64,000 nt of DNA from Fibrobacterota bacterium. GTDB taxonomy: Bacteria; Fibrobacterota; Fibrobacteria; UBA11236. How positions within the stretch are numbered: position 1 is the first letter of the stretch; the number at the start of each line of letters is the position of its first letter. The position numbers and the translations under genes are program-made. Below are positions 42,513-50,591 of this stretch, one piece after another. Location of the stretch: the NCBI GenBank assembly GCA_019509785.1, contig JAEKLQ010000021.1:1-64000 (forward strand), written 5' to 3'. The notes under the pieces were generated by a model. It saw only the letters and a program-made list of their open reading frames with translations, was not told the DNA's origin and made no database searches.

Positions 42513-43715
42513 ATGGAAAGACCTCCGATCCTTTGGGACAACCGGCGCGACCGGGAAGTCCGGCAAACCATGTCCGAGTTGAAAGCGCTCGAGGAGAAGG
42601 GCTATTTCGACGGCCTGGGCCTGACCGCCTCCGATGCGGAGGACCCGAAGGCGCGGGAGGCGGTGGAGACCCTCTTGCTCCGGAGCGCCCCCTTCCTGAG
42701 GCGGGTTTCGTCTTTCAAGCCCTTGGACAATCCCGTGGGGCCGGCCCTGGCCCAGTTCATGACCCAGCTGCGGCCGCGCGAGAGGACGGAGATCTACAAG
42801 AACGAGACCCATAAGCGTTTCCAGGACGCCGTGGGGCAGGTGCGCATCCTGTACGGGAAGATCCTGCGGGGCGAGATCGCCAGCAACGCCATCGTGCGTT
42901 CCATCGTGGGATCTTTCATGGATACCTTCATGAAGGACCGCAATCTGCTCCTCAACCTGGCGAGCGCGCCGCACGCGGGCCACGATTACCTCTTCGACCA
43001 TAGCCTGAAGCAATGCCTGCTCTCGTTATCGCTGGCCTCGGCGGCGGGTTATTCCCGCAGCCAGTCCATCGAGATCGCGCAAGGGGCCCTCTTGGCCGAC
43101 GTGGGCATGATGCTGGTGCCCGAGCGCATCCGCCTCAAGCGAGGCAAGCTGAGCGAGGGGGAGATCTTCGAGGTGCGTAAGCATCCCATGCTGGGCATGA
43201 CCCTTCTGGAGCACGTGCACGGCTTGTCCGAAGCGGCCTTGCTGATCCCCTACCAGCACCATGAGCGGATGGGCGGGGGCGGATATCCCGATAAGCGCGC
43301 GGGCGCCGCCGTGAGCCGCTTCTCGCGCATCGTCAGCATCGCGGACGTTTTCACCGCCCTCATCAGCCCCCGCACCTACCGCGACTCCATGCTGCCCTAC
43401 CAGGCCATGGTTTCCTTGCTCACCCTGGGAGGCGCCGGGCAGCTCGACGGCGATCATATCAAGCAGTTCCTGAAAACCATGTCCATGTTCCCCTTGGGCT
43501 CGCTGGTGCGCCTGTCCAGCGGGCGCGTGGCCAAGGTGGTGGCCCCCAATCCCATGGAATTCACCAAGCCCATGGTGTCGCTTCTGACCGACGAGTCGGG
43601 CGCGTCCTTGCCCAGGGCCGCCATCGCGCAAATCGATCTGGCCGACTCCCTGGAGAAGATCGTGGAAGCCCTGCCGGGCGCATCCATCCCCCAGCAGATC
43701 CTGGACGGATTTTGA
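42513..43715 (+). CDS. Degenerate HD-GYP domain protein
   Basis: The 400-residue protein has an HD-GYP-like domain at ~150-300: an early His (FDHSLKQC), ALLADVGMMLVPERI where active enzymes have HDIGK, a kept KHPMLG, HHERMGGGGYP, and SIADVFTALISPRTYR. The His of the HD pair is Ala, the following Lys is Met and the DGSGYP loop is GGGGYP, so metal binding and c-di-GMP hydrolysis are doubtful. It may instead bind a nucleotide or act as a scaffold. The first ~140 residues are unknown helical sequence and the last ~90 a small beta domain. It is co-transcribed with the DUF342 protein. Confidence 0.82.
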   Translation: MERPPILWDNRRDREVRQTMSELKALEEKGYFDGLGLTASDAEDPKAREAVETLLLRSAPFLRRVSSFKPLDNPVGPALAQFMTQLRPRERTEIYKNETHKRFQDAVGQVRILYGKILRGEIASNAIVRSIVGSFMDTFMKDRNLLLNLASAPHAGHDYLFDHSLKQCLLSLSLASAAGYSRSQSIEIAQGALLADVGMMLVPERIRLKRGKLSEGEIFEVRKHPMLGMTLLEHVHGLSEAALLIPYQHHERMGGGGYPDKRAGAAVSRFSRIVSIADVFTALISPRTYRDSMLPYQAMVSLLTLGGAGQLDGDHIKQFLKTMSMFPLGSLVRLSSGRVAKVVAPNPMEFTKPMVSLLTDESGASLPRAAIAQIDLADSLEKIVEALPGASIPQQILDGF

Positions 43716-43778
43716 TTCCGTAATCGGCGGAAGCCGCGCCCTGCAAAAAGGCCGGGGGATGGCATATCTTTTATCGCC

Positions 43779-44483
43779 ATGCCTTCCTTTCGAATACATC
43801 CCGCGCTGGTTGCCGCGGTCCTGCTCCTGGGTGGCTGCCTGATCAAGGATAGGCCGGCCAAAGCGAGCGCGGCCGGCTTGGTGCCTCCCTGGGACCCGGC
43901 CAAGTTCGCCCCCAAGCAGTTGGAAGGCCCGGCCTACCTGGATTCGGCCCGCACCTTCGCAGTCTTCGATTCCATCGCGCGCATCGACAGCCTGGCGGGC
44001 GATCCCAAGGGATGGACGGCCGAGAAAGGTTCCACGGATACCCTGCGCTTGGAGGCGATGTTCGATACCGGTTTCGTTTTCCCGCAAACCCCGGACGCCG
44101 TGATGCCGTATGCATATGACGATTCCTATCGGGATGATACGCTTTGGCGGAGCGCCTACGGGAACGGGCTCTTCACCCAAGATCATCCCTGCGCGCTCAA
44201 CTACGTGCTGGCGGGACAGTTCCTGCATCCCGCCAAATGGCTCAAGCGGGGCCTGCGGCAAGAGGAAATCCTCTCGACGCTGGGGAAGCCGGCGTATCGC
44301 CAGGTCGGCGTACTCCGCTATTTGTCGAAACACCCCGGCCAGCGGCCCGAGGGGAGCGGCGAAGAATCGTCGAGCACGACCGCGGATTCTTCGGCCTATG
44401 ATGTGTACGAGGGCGTGAACTTCTATTTCGAGAACGACAGCTTGTTCGCGGCGGTGTTGCAGAGGTCGCAGCCTTGCCATTGA
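43779..44483 (+). CDS. Lipoprotein of unknown function
   Basis: The 234-residue product has a lipobox (LLLGGC, Cys at residue 20) and then a mature part with many aromatic and acidic residues (DDSYRDDTLWRSAYGNGLF). A segment LRQEEILSTLGKPAYRQVGV near residue 160 recalls the SmpA/BamE-like turn, and a Ser-rich acidic stretch near the end. Family not recognised. No strong Shine-Dalgarno sequence is seen. It follows the HD-GYP-like gene by 63 nt on the same strand and may belong to that unit. Confidence 0.6.
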   Translation: MPSFRIHPALVAAVLLLGGCLIKDRPAKASAAGLVPPWDPAKFAPKQLEGPAYLDSARTFAVFDSIARIDSLAGDPKGWTAEKGSTDTLRLEAMFDTGFVFPQTPDAVMPYAYDDSYRDDTLWRSAYGNGLFTQDHPCALNYVLAGQFLHPAKWLKRGLRQEEILSTLGKPAYRQVGVLRYLSKHPGQRPEGSGEESSSTTADSSAYDVYEGVNFYFENDSLFAAVLQRSQPCH

Positions 44484-44559
44484 GGTGGGTCTGGGCGGGT
44501 GAGGGTCCGTGGCTCGGCGCGGGCTCGGATGCTCGCTGGTCGTGGGTTCGGTCGATGCC

Positions 44560-44691
44560 CGTTTCGGGAATGCGGCGCCCGCGAAAGCTTCCCTGGTTCT
44601 TTTACGACGGCCGCCATCGAAGGGCGATTTCGGACCGGCCTGATCCCGTCGCGGGCTTTCTAAAGCCTTCGCCTATTGCATTCCCGAAACG
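44560..44691. repeat. 132-bp element bounded by perfect 14-bp inverted repeats
   Basis: CGTTTCGGGAATGC (44560-44573) and its exact complement (44678-44691) enclose 104 bp. The inside has further pairing (GCCCGCG 44577-44583 with CGCGGGC 44650-44656; CGACGG 44605-44610 with CCGTCG 44646-44651). It could be a miniature inverted-repeat element or a folded RNA. No target-site duplication was seen, and no protein gene lies in the gap 44484-44884. Confidence 0.6.
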
Positions 44692-44747
44692 TGCGCGCTC
44701 GCAGCTCGCCCGCGCCGAGCCCCGGCCCCTCCCCCGCCCGTCCATAG

Positions 44748-44884
44748 CCTCCTTGGCAAGGGTTGCGACATCTTTCGCCTCGGGGGAAAGATGGGGGCAT
44801 TTCCGTAATACGGCGCAGTAGGCAAGTTCTGGCGGACGCTGATTCCAGGTTTTAGTTTCAGATCTCCTTTGCCAAGGAGGTTCT
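44748..44884 (+). promoter_or_regulatory. Structured leader that can pair with the ribosome-binding site of the VOC gene
   Basis: CCTCCTTGGC (44748-44757) is exactly complementary to GCCAAGGAGG (44871-44880), which contains the Shine-Dalgarno sequence 4 nt before the ATG at 44885. Between them lies a perfect 8-bp hairpin (44769-44776 with 44786-44793) and a smaller CCGT/ACGG stem. The layout resembles a riboswitch or thermosensor-type leader with an SD-sequestering closing stem. No known class was recognised. Confidence 0.4.
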
Positions 44885-45364
44885 ATGGCCGCGAAAGTAA
44901 AACCTGTTCCGGAAGGCTTACATACGGTGACCCCATACCTTTGCGTGCATGGGGCGGTGGAGGCGATGCGTTTTTATGAGAAGGCTTTCGGAGCCAAAGA
45001 GAAAGTCCGGTTCCAGACGCCTGATGGGAAGATACGGCATGCCGAAATCGAAATCGGCGATTCTCGCGTGCTGATTTCGGATGAGTTTCCCGAGATGCCC
45101 AATGCATTGATTGCGAGTCCGACGTCCCTGAATGGCTCCTCCGTCTGCCTGCAGATCTACGTCCCGGACGTGGATGCGCTTTTCGAGCGAGCGGTGGCGG
45201 CGGGCGCGGAGGTGCGCCGCCCGTTAGAGGATATGTTCTTCGGCGATCGGAGCGGGGCGGTCGAGGATCCTTTCGGCCATATCTGGAGCCTCTCCACCCA
45301 TATCGAGGAAGTGAGTCCCGAGGAAGCCGTGAAGCGCATGTCCGGGAGGGCGAAGGCGGTCTGA
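44885..45364 (+). CDS. VOC-family protein (PhnB/glyoxalase-bleomycin resistance fold)
   Basis: The 159-residue protein has the paired beta-alpha-beta-beta-beta modules of the vicinal-oxygen-chelate fold (VTPYLCVHGAVEAMRFYEKAFGAKE; LQIYVPDVDALFERAVAAGAEV; FGDRSGAVEDPFGHIWSLSTHIEE). It resembles the PhnB-like subgroup, which includes many proteins of unknown substrate. A strong AAGGAGG lies 4 nt upstream of the ATG. It appears as a single-gene unit with a long structured leader, the only such leader in the window, which hints at post-transcriptional control. Confidence 0.88.
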   Translation: MAAKVKPVPEGLHTVTPYLCVHGAVEAMRFYEKAFGAKEKVRFQTPDGKIRHAEIEIGDSRVLISDEFPEMPNALIASPTSLNGSSVCLQIYVPDVDALFERAVAAGAEVRRPLEDMFFGDRSGAVEDPFGHIWSLSTHIEEVSPEEAVKRMSGRAKAV

Positions 45365-45399
45365 GATCGCCAGAGGCGGACGTTCGGGCGGCTTCGCGC

Positions 45400-46284
45400 T
45401 TAAGCGGCTTCGAACAGGACGTACCCGTAGGTCCGGTTGGCGAGGCGGCGGAAGAGGGCGGGCGCGACCGCCTTGAACCAGGACCAGGGAAATCCGATCG
45501 GCAAAGTGCGTCCGATGCTCTCGCCGATATCCAGGATGTGGAAGTCTTCGGCGGGTCGCCAGCCTAAGGGGCCGAAAAAGGCTTTGGGATCCTCGACGTT
45601 GAATTTGAAAGGCGCATTTTGGAGGCGTTGGGCGATGGCCTTACGTTCGCGATGATTTCGGAATTTTCCCTGTCGGTAATCGAGGATCCAGAAACGGAAG
45701 CCGGCCGCGGCGCGCATGTCCCGCGCCAGATCGGCGGCGCTTTCCGGATCGAGGTAGGCGATGACGCCCTCGGTCAGGAGCACGGTAGGTACTCCGTCCC
45801 GGGACAGATCGGCGAATAGGGAACGACGCGCGCCTTTGTCCGAAAGATCGAGCCCGATGCGGCGGACCGGGCAGGCGGCCGTTTCTTCCGCGAGCAGGCT
45901 TTCCTTTCCGGAGATGAGTTCCGGGAAATCGACTTCGACCCAGTCGAAGGAGGATGGGAGCTGCAGCCGATAGGGTCGCGCGTCCAACCCGGCGCCCAGG
46001 TTCACCACCCGTTGGGCCCCGCAACGGATGGCTTCGGCGAGGAGGCGATCGATGGCCGTCGTCCGTACGGTGAGGGCGTAGTCGATGGCGGAGCCCAAGG
46101 GCATGGATGCGGCCAGTTCCCGGCCGCGCGTCCCGGCCAGCTTGGCGGCCAGAGGGTCGCGGAAAGCCGCATCGGGGCGGGCCGATTCCCGCGCGCGTAC
46201 CGCCGCAACCCAAAGGGCCGTGTCGCTTACATGCGTGACGGCCGGCTCCGCGGGAGTTATCGCATCTGACTGCTTTGCATCCAT
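45400..46284 (-). CDS. SAM-dependent methyltransferase, LCM/PPM-like class
   Basis: The 294-residue protein has the SAM motif VVNLGAGLDARPYRL near residue 90, the acidic loop WVEVDFPELI, and LTEGVIAYLDPE, the signature of the leucine carboxyl methyltransferase-like family. That family has many bacterial members of unknown substrate, some in polyketide or siderophore pathways. GGAAGG 5 nt before the ATG at 46284 supports the start; the open frame extends 31 codons further up from a TTG. It converges with the VOC gene. Nothing nearby suggests its substrate. Confidence 0.85.
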   Translation of the reverse strand: MDAKQSDAITPAEPAVTHVSDTALWVAAVRARESARPDAAFRDPLAAKLAGTRGRELAASMPLGSAIDYALTVRTTAIDRLLAEAIRCGAQRVVNLGAGLDARPYRLQLPSSFDWVEVDFPELISGKESLLAEETAACPVRRIGLDLSDKGARRSLFADLSRDGVPTVLLTEGVIAYLDPESAADLARDMRAAAGFRFWILDYRQGKFRNHRERKAIAQRLQNAPFKFNVEDPKAFFGPLGWRPAEDFHILDIGESIGRTLPIGFPWSWFKAVAPALFRRLANRTYGYVLFEAA

Positions 46285-46497
46285 TAGGCCTTCCACAGCG
46301 GTTGCGGGCGTTGGGTTTGGAACCTTGGGCCGGATTCGGTTTTTGGGAAATGTACGGTTCGCATGCCGGATAGGCAAGGGATGGGATTAAAGCCGGGGCG
46401 AAAACGCTAAAGGATTTCCGGCGCCGCGCCGACATCCTTGCATGGGGCCGATCCGCCGGGCGACCGCGCGCACGACGGATCCGAACCCGGAGCGACC

Positions 46498-47007
46498 ATG
46501 CCGGCCTTACACGCCTTGAAAATCGATTCCGCCGACACCACCGACTTCGACGTAGATGTCGCCTTGCGGAAGCTGGCGCCCAACCTGGCGCGGGCCACCT
46601 CCGAAACGGTTTCCGCCTTCTTCAGCGCCCCGGCCTCGCTCGCGCCCGCCTGGGAAGCGCCGCGCATCCACGAATTGGGGCGCATCCAATGCTCCCAGAA
46701 AAACGTGGGCGACAAGTACCAGATGGTCTGCAATCTCACCGCCGACAAGTCGGGATGGGATCGCCTTTTCCCGTCCGACGTGGACGACTCGATCAAGATG
46801 GACGCCTATTGCGAGTTGGCCAATTGCATTTGCGGTGAACTTCTCGCCGATGCCGGGTTCGCCGATTGGTTCGGCTACCTGATTCCCTGCGTTCCCTGTT
46901 CGGGCCCCGGATGCGCCGGCGAAGGGTCGCATGCCGTCAAGGGCGCATTGCGCCTCAACGGCGCCTGGATCCTCTTCAGCTTCGCCGTACGCGAAACCGA
47001 AGCCTAA
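46498..47007 (+). CDS. CheX-like (CheC/CheX/FliY-family) protein 1
   Basis: The 169-residue protein has the phosphatase signature E-x-x-N in DAYCELANCICGELLAD near residue 105 and the alpha-beta layout of CheX. Members remove phosphate from CheY-type regulators using these Glu and Asn residues. It also has a Cys-rich loop (IPCVPCSGPGC), not usual in CheX. GGAG lies 7 nt before the ATG at 46498. It is convergent with the DUF342 gene, 6 bp apart, and two CheX-like and several CheY-like proteins lie within 13 kb. Assignment rests on the motif and length. Confidence 0.65.
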   Translation: MPALHALKIDSADTTDFDVDVALRKLAPNLARATSETVSAFFSAPASLAPAWEAPRIHELGRIQCSQKNVGDKYQMVCNLTADKSGWDRLFPSDVDDSIKMDAYCELANCICGELLADAGFADWFGYLIPCVPCSGPGCAGEGSHAVKGALRLNGAWILFSFAVRETEA

Positions 47008-47013
47008 GATTCC

Positions 47014-49050
47014 TTAAATCGAATTCCCTTCCGTCGAGGGCATCGGCCCCTTGTCCCGGAAGGTCCAGCGTCGGTTGGAGACCGCCGACGGCAGCACGAT
47101 CAAATCATCATGGTACTTGAGCACGGTTCCCGGATGGGCCGTACCGCGGATGATCAAGGTGCAGGGTTCGCGGATGTACATCCTGCGCGCCAATTCCCCC
47201 AATTCCCGGCGCAGCCTTCCGATCCAGCCTTCCAGGATCTGCATCGCGCCTTGCACGCGTTTCTCCAGGAGGATGTCTTCGTCCGCGGCTCCCCGGCGCA
47301 GGCGCAAGACGTTGGCGAGCTGATCGGACATGTCGCGCAAGAACTCCAGGTCGTTGGCATGCTCGATCAGGACCTGATTCTTGGCGGTGATCTCCGCCTC
47401 CACTTCGAAATCCTTGCCTACTTCGAGGATGGTCTTGGCGCCCGTCTCCGAGCCCACGTTGAACAGATCGATGCCTTCGCCCGCCAGCAGATGCCCGCCC
47501 AATACCGAGAACTTGCCGAACTTCATGCTGATGGTCTTACGCGCCAAGAGCGTACTGTTGATGATCTCGTTGAAGACCACGATGTGGGAATGCGATTCGA
47601 TGCGCTGGTTATGCAAATAGCCGATGGTCACCGAAGACAAGCGGGACTTGATGATGCCCCCGCCCGATCCGTTCACGCCTCCCTTGATCACGATCGCCCC
47701 GTCGGAGCGGATCACGCTGTCCTCGACCGTGCCCACCACTTCCACGTCGCCTTCGGACTTGATCTGCATGCGGCTGTGCACGTCGCCCGCCACGCGCACC
47801 GCGCCGGGGAATTCGATGTTTCCCGTCTTCAGGGAAACGTCGCCGGTCACGTCCAGCACCTCCACCACTTCCGGCACCCCCACTCGCAAGGCGAAGCGGC
47901 CCGCCGCCGTGGTGACCAGATAAGCGGAGTCCGGGGCTTCCAACGCCGTGTTGCGCCCGAGCTGCTTATCGAAGGGACGCCCCGGGGGCGGCGGCACCTC
48001 TTCCCCATGTACGTTCAGGCCGGGTTCGCCCGCGGTCGGGGGCAGGATCCGCGCCAAGCGCGCTCCCCTGGGCACGGTGCGGAAGAAGGAGAATTCCTTG
48101 AAGTCGATGCTGCCATCAGGCGCGGGCAAAGGGACGTCGGGTTCGGGGTCGATCAAGAGCTCGATCAATCCATCGTTGCCGGGAACGGGCGGGCGGCCGC
48201 GCGCCACCGGCAAGCTGACCGGCTGGCGATCCTGGTTGAACTTGTTGAGCGCGCCTTGGATCTCGGCCTCCGGGGCCATGAGCGCCACGCCTTGTTCCCG
48301 CAAGGCCTGCCGCACCATGTCCAAGGTCACGGTCCAATCGTTCAGGTAATTCCCGCCCAGCACCAGATTGGCCGACATCTTGTCCTCGGCCACAAGCACC
48401 TGGCAGGTGGGAAGGCTATCCGAACCCAGGACCTTGAGCTGGCCGTCCTCGATGATGAGCGCGCCTTCGCAAACGGCGATGACCTTCTTCTCCTTGAGGA
48501 AAAGCGATTTGCCGAACGGGGGCAGCCGCTCGCGCAGGCTCAGGCCCGGGACCGGCGCGCCGAAAACGTCGCAGCCCGCTTGGCCCTTCTCCACCTCCTG
48601 GAAGCTGAGAACGGTCTCGCCGGAAGATACCCAGTAGCTGGGATCGATATGCTCGCGCAGCCCTTCGAAGCCCCAGGCATCGGCCTTGCGACGCAGGTCC
48701 CCGATGGCCTCGGCATTGCTCAGGTAGGCATGATGGAAGATAAGGCCCTGGGGCTCGTCGTGCCCGGGCGGAACGCCTTGGGCCACGTCCACTTCTTGCG
48801 CCGCTTGCAGATCGGCGGATAAGGCGGAGGCGGGAGAGAAAGCCAAGGTTTGGGAGATCCACCGCAGTACGTCGTCCCGGATGCAGCGCGAGGCGATGCC
48901 CTGGGATTCCAGAAAGGCGCGCAGGCGGCGTTCGCCTTCGAGCCCGGTGGGCCCGGAGATCCCGGATTTCCAATCTTCCTGATCGAAAGAATCGATGCGG
49001 AGCTTGGCTCCCATTCCGTCGCCGGAGACCGCGATGCTAAGCCGAGGCAT
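47014..49050 (-). CDS. FapA/DUF342-family protein (long form)
   Basis: The 678-residue protein has a long extra N-terminal region (~1-210) then the DUF342 core: RPPVPGNDGLIELLID, GEPGLNVHGEEVPPPPG, and a beta-helix (~395-530, e.g. GDVHSRMQIKSEGDVEVVG, GAIVIKGGVNGSGGG). A coiled coil (~540-620) and small C-terminal domain follow. It is a paralogue of the protein at 41136-42506. It overlaps by 14 nt with the upstream pseudo-receiver gene, so the two are translated together, and it is flanked on both sides by CheX-like genes. A role in assembling or anchoring a signalling complex is possible, not shown. Confidence 0.82.
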   Translation of the reverse strand: MPRLSIAVSGDGMGAKLRIDSFDQEDWKSGISGPTGLEGERRLRAFLESQGIASRCIRDDVLRWISQTLAFSPASALSADLQAAQEVDVAQGVPPGHDEPQGLIFHHAYLSNAEAIGDLRRKADAWGFEGLREHIDPSYWVSSGETVLSFQEVEKGQAGCDVFGAPVPGLSLRERLPPFGKSLFLKEKKVIAVCEGALIIEDGQLKVLGSDSLPTCQVLVAEDKMSANLVLGGNYLNDWTVTLDMVRQALREQGVALMAPEAEIQGALNKFNQDRQPVSLPVARGRPPVPGNDGLIELLIDPEPDVPLPAPDGSIDFKEFSFFRTVPRGARLARILPPTAGEPGLNVHGEEVPPPPGRPFDKQLGRNTALEAPDSAYLVTTAAGRFALRVGVPEVVEVLDVTGDVSLKTGNIEFPGAVRVAGDVHSRMQIKSEGDVEVVGTVEDSVIRSDGAIVIKGGVNGSGGGIIKSRLSSVTIGYLHNQRIESHSHIVVFNEIINSTLLARKTISMKFGKFSVLGGHLLAGEGIDLFNVGSETGAKTILEVGKDFEVEAEITAKNQVLIEHANDLEFLRDMSDQLANVLRLRRGAADEDILLEKRVQGAMQILEGWIGRLRRELGELARRMYIREPCTLIIRGTAHPGTVLKYHDDLIVLPSAVSNRRWTFRDKGPMPSTEGNSI

Positions 49051-49507
49051 CCACGGCCCTTTCCACGCGCGCCAGCACTTCCAGCAGCTTGGCCTTGTCC
49101 TTGGGCTTCAAGGTGGGAGGATGGCGCAGGAATTCCATCGCCTTGTCCACCTGGCGCAGGTCCAACGGCTTGGCCAGGCAGGCCAGCACGTTGGGGTAAC
49201 GGGATAGCTCGTCGCGGCGGAGATCCAATTCCCTGGACGGCATCAAGAGCACGATGGGCGTGGTAACGCCGGCGCGCTTAAGCCCCTTCACGATGCGCAG
49301 GCCGTCGATGGTGTTCTCGCGCAGCGCCAGGAAGATGAGATGGTAGTCCTGGACCAGGGCCATGTGGAGGCCCGACACCCCCGTCTCCGCGGAATCCCAA
49401 ACCAGTCCGCGGTTGGCGAAAGAGGTTTCCAGCAGCTTGAGGATCGCCACGGGGAAATCGATATGCAGGACCCGGGGCGGATCCTTTGGCGCGGTCGCGG
49501 ATGTCAC
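49037..49507 (-). CDS. Pseudo-receiver domain protein
   Basis: The 156-residue product has a receiver-like pattern (VLHIDFPVAILKLLETSF; GLRIVKGLKRAGVTTPIVLLMPS; LACLAKPLDL). The phosphoacceptor position reads FLALRE instead of an Asp, and only one acidic residue remains in the first loop; the conserved Lys is kept. It is probably a phosphorylation-independent partner-binding module. The last ~35 residues form a Lys/Glu-rich helix. The start is a GTG at 49507. It is translationally coupled to the long DUF342 protein and divergent from CheX-like protein 2 across 131 bp. Confidence 0.7.
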   Translation of the reverse strand: MTSATAPKDPPRVLHIDFPVAILKLLETSFANRGLVWDSAETGVSGLHMALVQDYHLIFLALRENTIDGLRIVKGLKRAGVTTPIVLLMPSRELDLRRDELSRYPNVLACLAKPLDLRQVDKAMEFLRHPPTLKPKDKAKLLEVLARVERAVDASA

Positions 49508-49566
49508 GTTAGGCTATTAAATCATGACTGGGAGGGAAGGTTCAAGCTTCCCGGCCCTCGGGAGGG

Positions 49567-49586
49567 GGGAAACGCGCGCGTTTCCC
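49567..49586. repeat. Perfect 20-bp palindrome between divergent genes
   Basis: The sequence GGGAAACGCG followed by its exact reverse complement lies between the pseudo-receiver (start 49507, minus) and CheX-like 2 (start 49639, plus). A dyad this perfect could be an operator for both directions, or a hairpin. Confidence 0.6.
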
Positions 49587-49638
49587 GCCCCTGGCGCGGG
49601 CATTCGCCGCCTCCGGAATGGGATAATGCTGGCGTGCC

Positions 49639-50157
49639 ATGAAAGACTCGGTCGTCCGCGATCTGATCGCCAATAACCTTGCCCGCCTCGTCAATGGCGG
49701 CTTGCAAGGGGTGTATTCCGACCCGTTCGCCGCCCGTTTGGCGAAAGGGGAAGCCGTCTACCCGGTGCAAGCCCCCGTGGTGCTTTCCCAATTGGCGATG
49801 TCGCCGCTGTCGCAGATCCTTTCCTTCCTGACCATGGAAACCGATTCCATGGTGCGCGTGGGCAAGCGAATCCTCCCCGACAAGCCCAAGGAGGAGGCTC
49901 TGAAGCTGGTGGTTTCCGCCAACGCGGAAATCCTCAATTTCGTCACCTCGCGGCTGGCCTGGCTTCTGTCCAAGCTGGAGAATTCCCGGGAAACGGAAAT
50001 CTCGCCGCCGCGGGTCGGCAATTTCTCGGGGGTCGCGAGCGCCACCGGCTTCCCCGCCTTCCGCATCCGTGCCGAGGAAGGCGTCTGCTACGATTTCGAG
50101 TGCGCTCCGCAGCGATTGGCCTTCCGGTTCGCCTGCTGCGTGCAGACCATCGCATGA
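49639..50157 (+). CDS. CheX-like (CheC/CheX/FliY-family) protein 2
   Basis: The 172-residue protein shows the E-x-x-N phosphatase motif in SANAEILNFVTSRLAWLLSK near residue 98, preceded by a beta-sheet region (QAPVVLSQLAMSPLSQILSFLTM), consistent with CheX/CheC. It is followed 47 nt later by a CheY and then a CheA-like kinase gene, the natural partners for such a phosphatase. A GATAAT element at 49622-49627 lies just upstream, so the message may have a very short leader. The family call is moderate; it could also be a relative without activity. Confidence 0.65.
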   Translation: MKDSVVRDLIANNLARLVNGGLQGVYSDPFAARLAKGEAVYPVQAPVVLSQLAMSPLSQILSFLTMETDSMVRVGKRILPDKPKEEALKLVVSANAEILNFVTSRLAWLLSKLENSRETEISPPRVGNFSGVASATGFPAFRIRAEEGVCYDFECAPQRLAFRFACCVQTIA

Positions 50158-50184
50158 AACGTGGCCGTCCCTGCGGCCCCATGT

Positions 50185-50190
50185 TATAAT
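50185..50190 (+). promoter_or_regulatory. Possible -10 element of the CheY/CheA-like pair
   Basis: A perfect TATAAT lies 15 nt before the ATG of the CheY gene. No convincing -35 box was found at the right distance, so activator dependence or another sigma factor is possible. Confidence 0.35.
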
Positions 50191-50204
50191 CGAGGCGAAC
50201 GCCT

Positions 50205-50591
50205 ATGCCCAATTCCGTGGTCATCATCGACGATTCCAAGTTCCAGATCCTCCAGCTCGGGAGGTTCTTCGGCGAAGTCATGGGCTTCACCGTCGCCGGC
50301 ACCGGCGAGAACGGCCAGGAGGCGGTGGAACTCTACCGCGCCCATCGCCCCGATCTCATCACCATGGACCTGACCATGCCCAAGCTCGACGGCCGCGGCG
50401 CGCTGACGCAGATCCTCCAGGAATTCCCCGACGCGAGGGTGCTGGTCATCTCGGCGGTGAAAGGGCCCCTCTTGCTCGATTGCCTGACCCTCGGGGCCAA
50501 GAGCTATATCGAAAAGCCCCTTCGCTTCGACAAGGACGATTTCGTCCGCGACTTCAAAGCCACCATCGGGGAAATCCTCCGCTCCCCGTGA
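50205..50591 (+). CDS. CheY-like response regulator
   Basis: The 128-residue single receiver has all key residues: VVIIDDSKFQ at the start (acidic pair ~9-10), the phospho-Asp in LITMDLTMPK near residue 55, a Ser in the Thr position (LVISAVKG) and Lys in YIEKPLRF. It closely resembles chemotaxis-type regulators. GAGGCG lies ~8 nt before the ATG. Its stop overlaps the GTG of the CheA-like gene by 4 nt (GTGA), so the pair is translated together and the CheA-like protein is its probable phosphodonor. Confidence 0.9.
   Translation: MPNSVVIIDDSKFQILQLGRFFGEVMGFTVAGTGENGQEAVELYRAHRPDLITMDLTMPKLDGRGALTQILQEFPDARVLVISAVKGPLLLDCLTLGAKSYIEKPLRFDKDDFVRDFKATIGEILRSP

Noticed and set aside
44474-44821. 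115-codon plus-strand frame in the VOC upstream gap
   Set aside because: Biased composition, no start signal, and it overlaps the structured repeats; treated as non-coding.
47110-48822. 570-codon plus-strand frame across the long DUF342 gene
   Set aside because: Antisense shadow; the minus strand carries DUF342 motifs and a good operon context.
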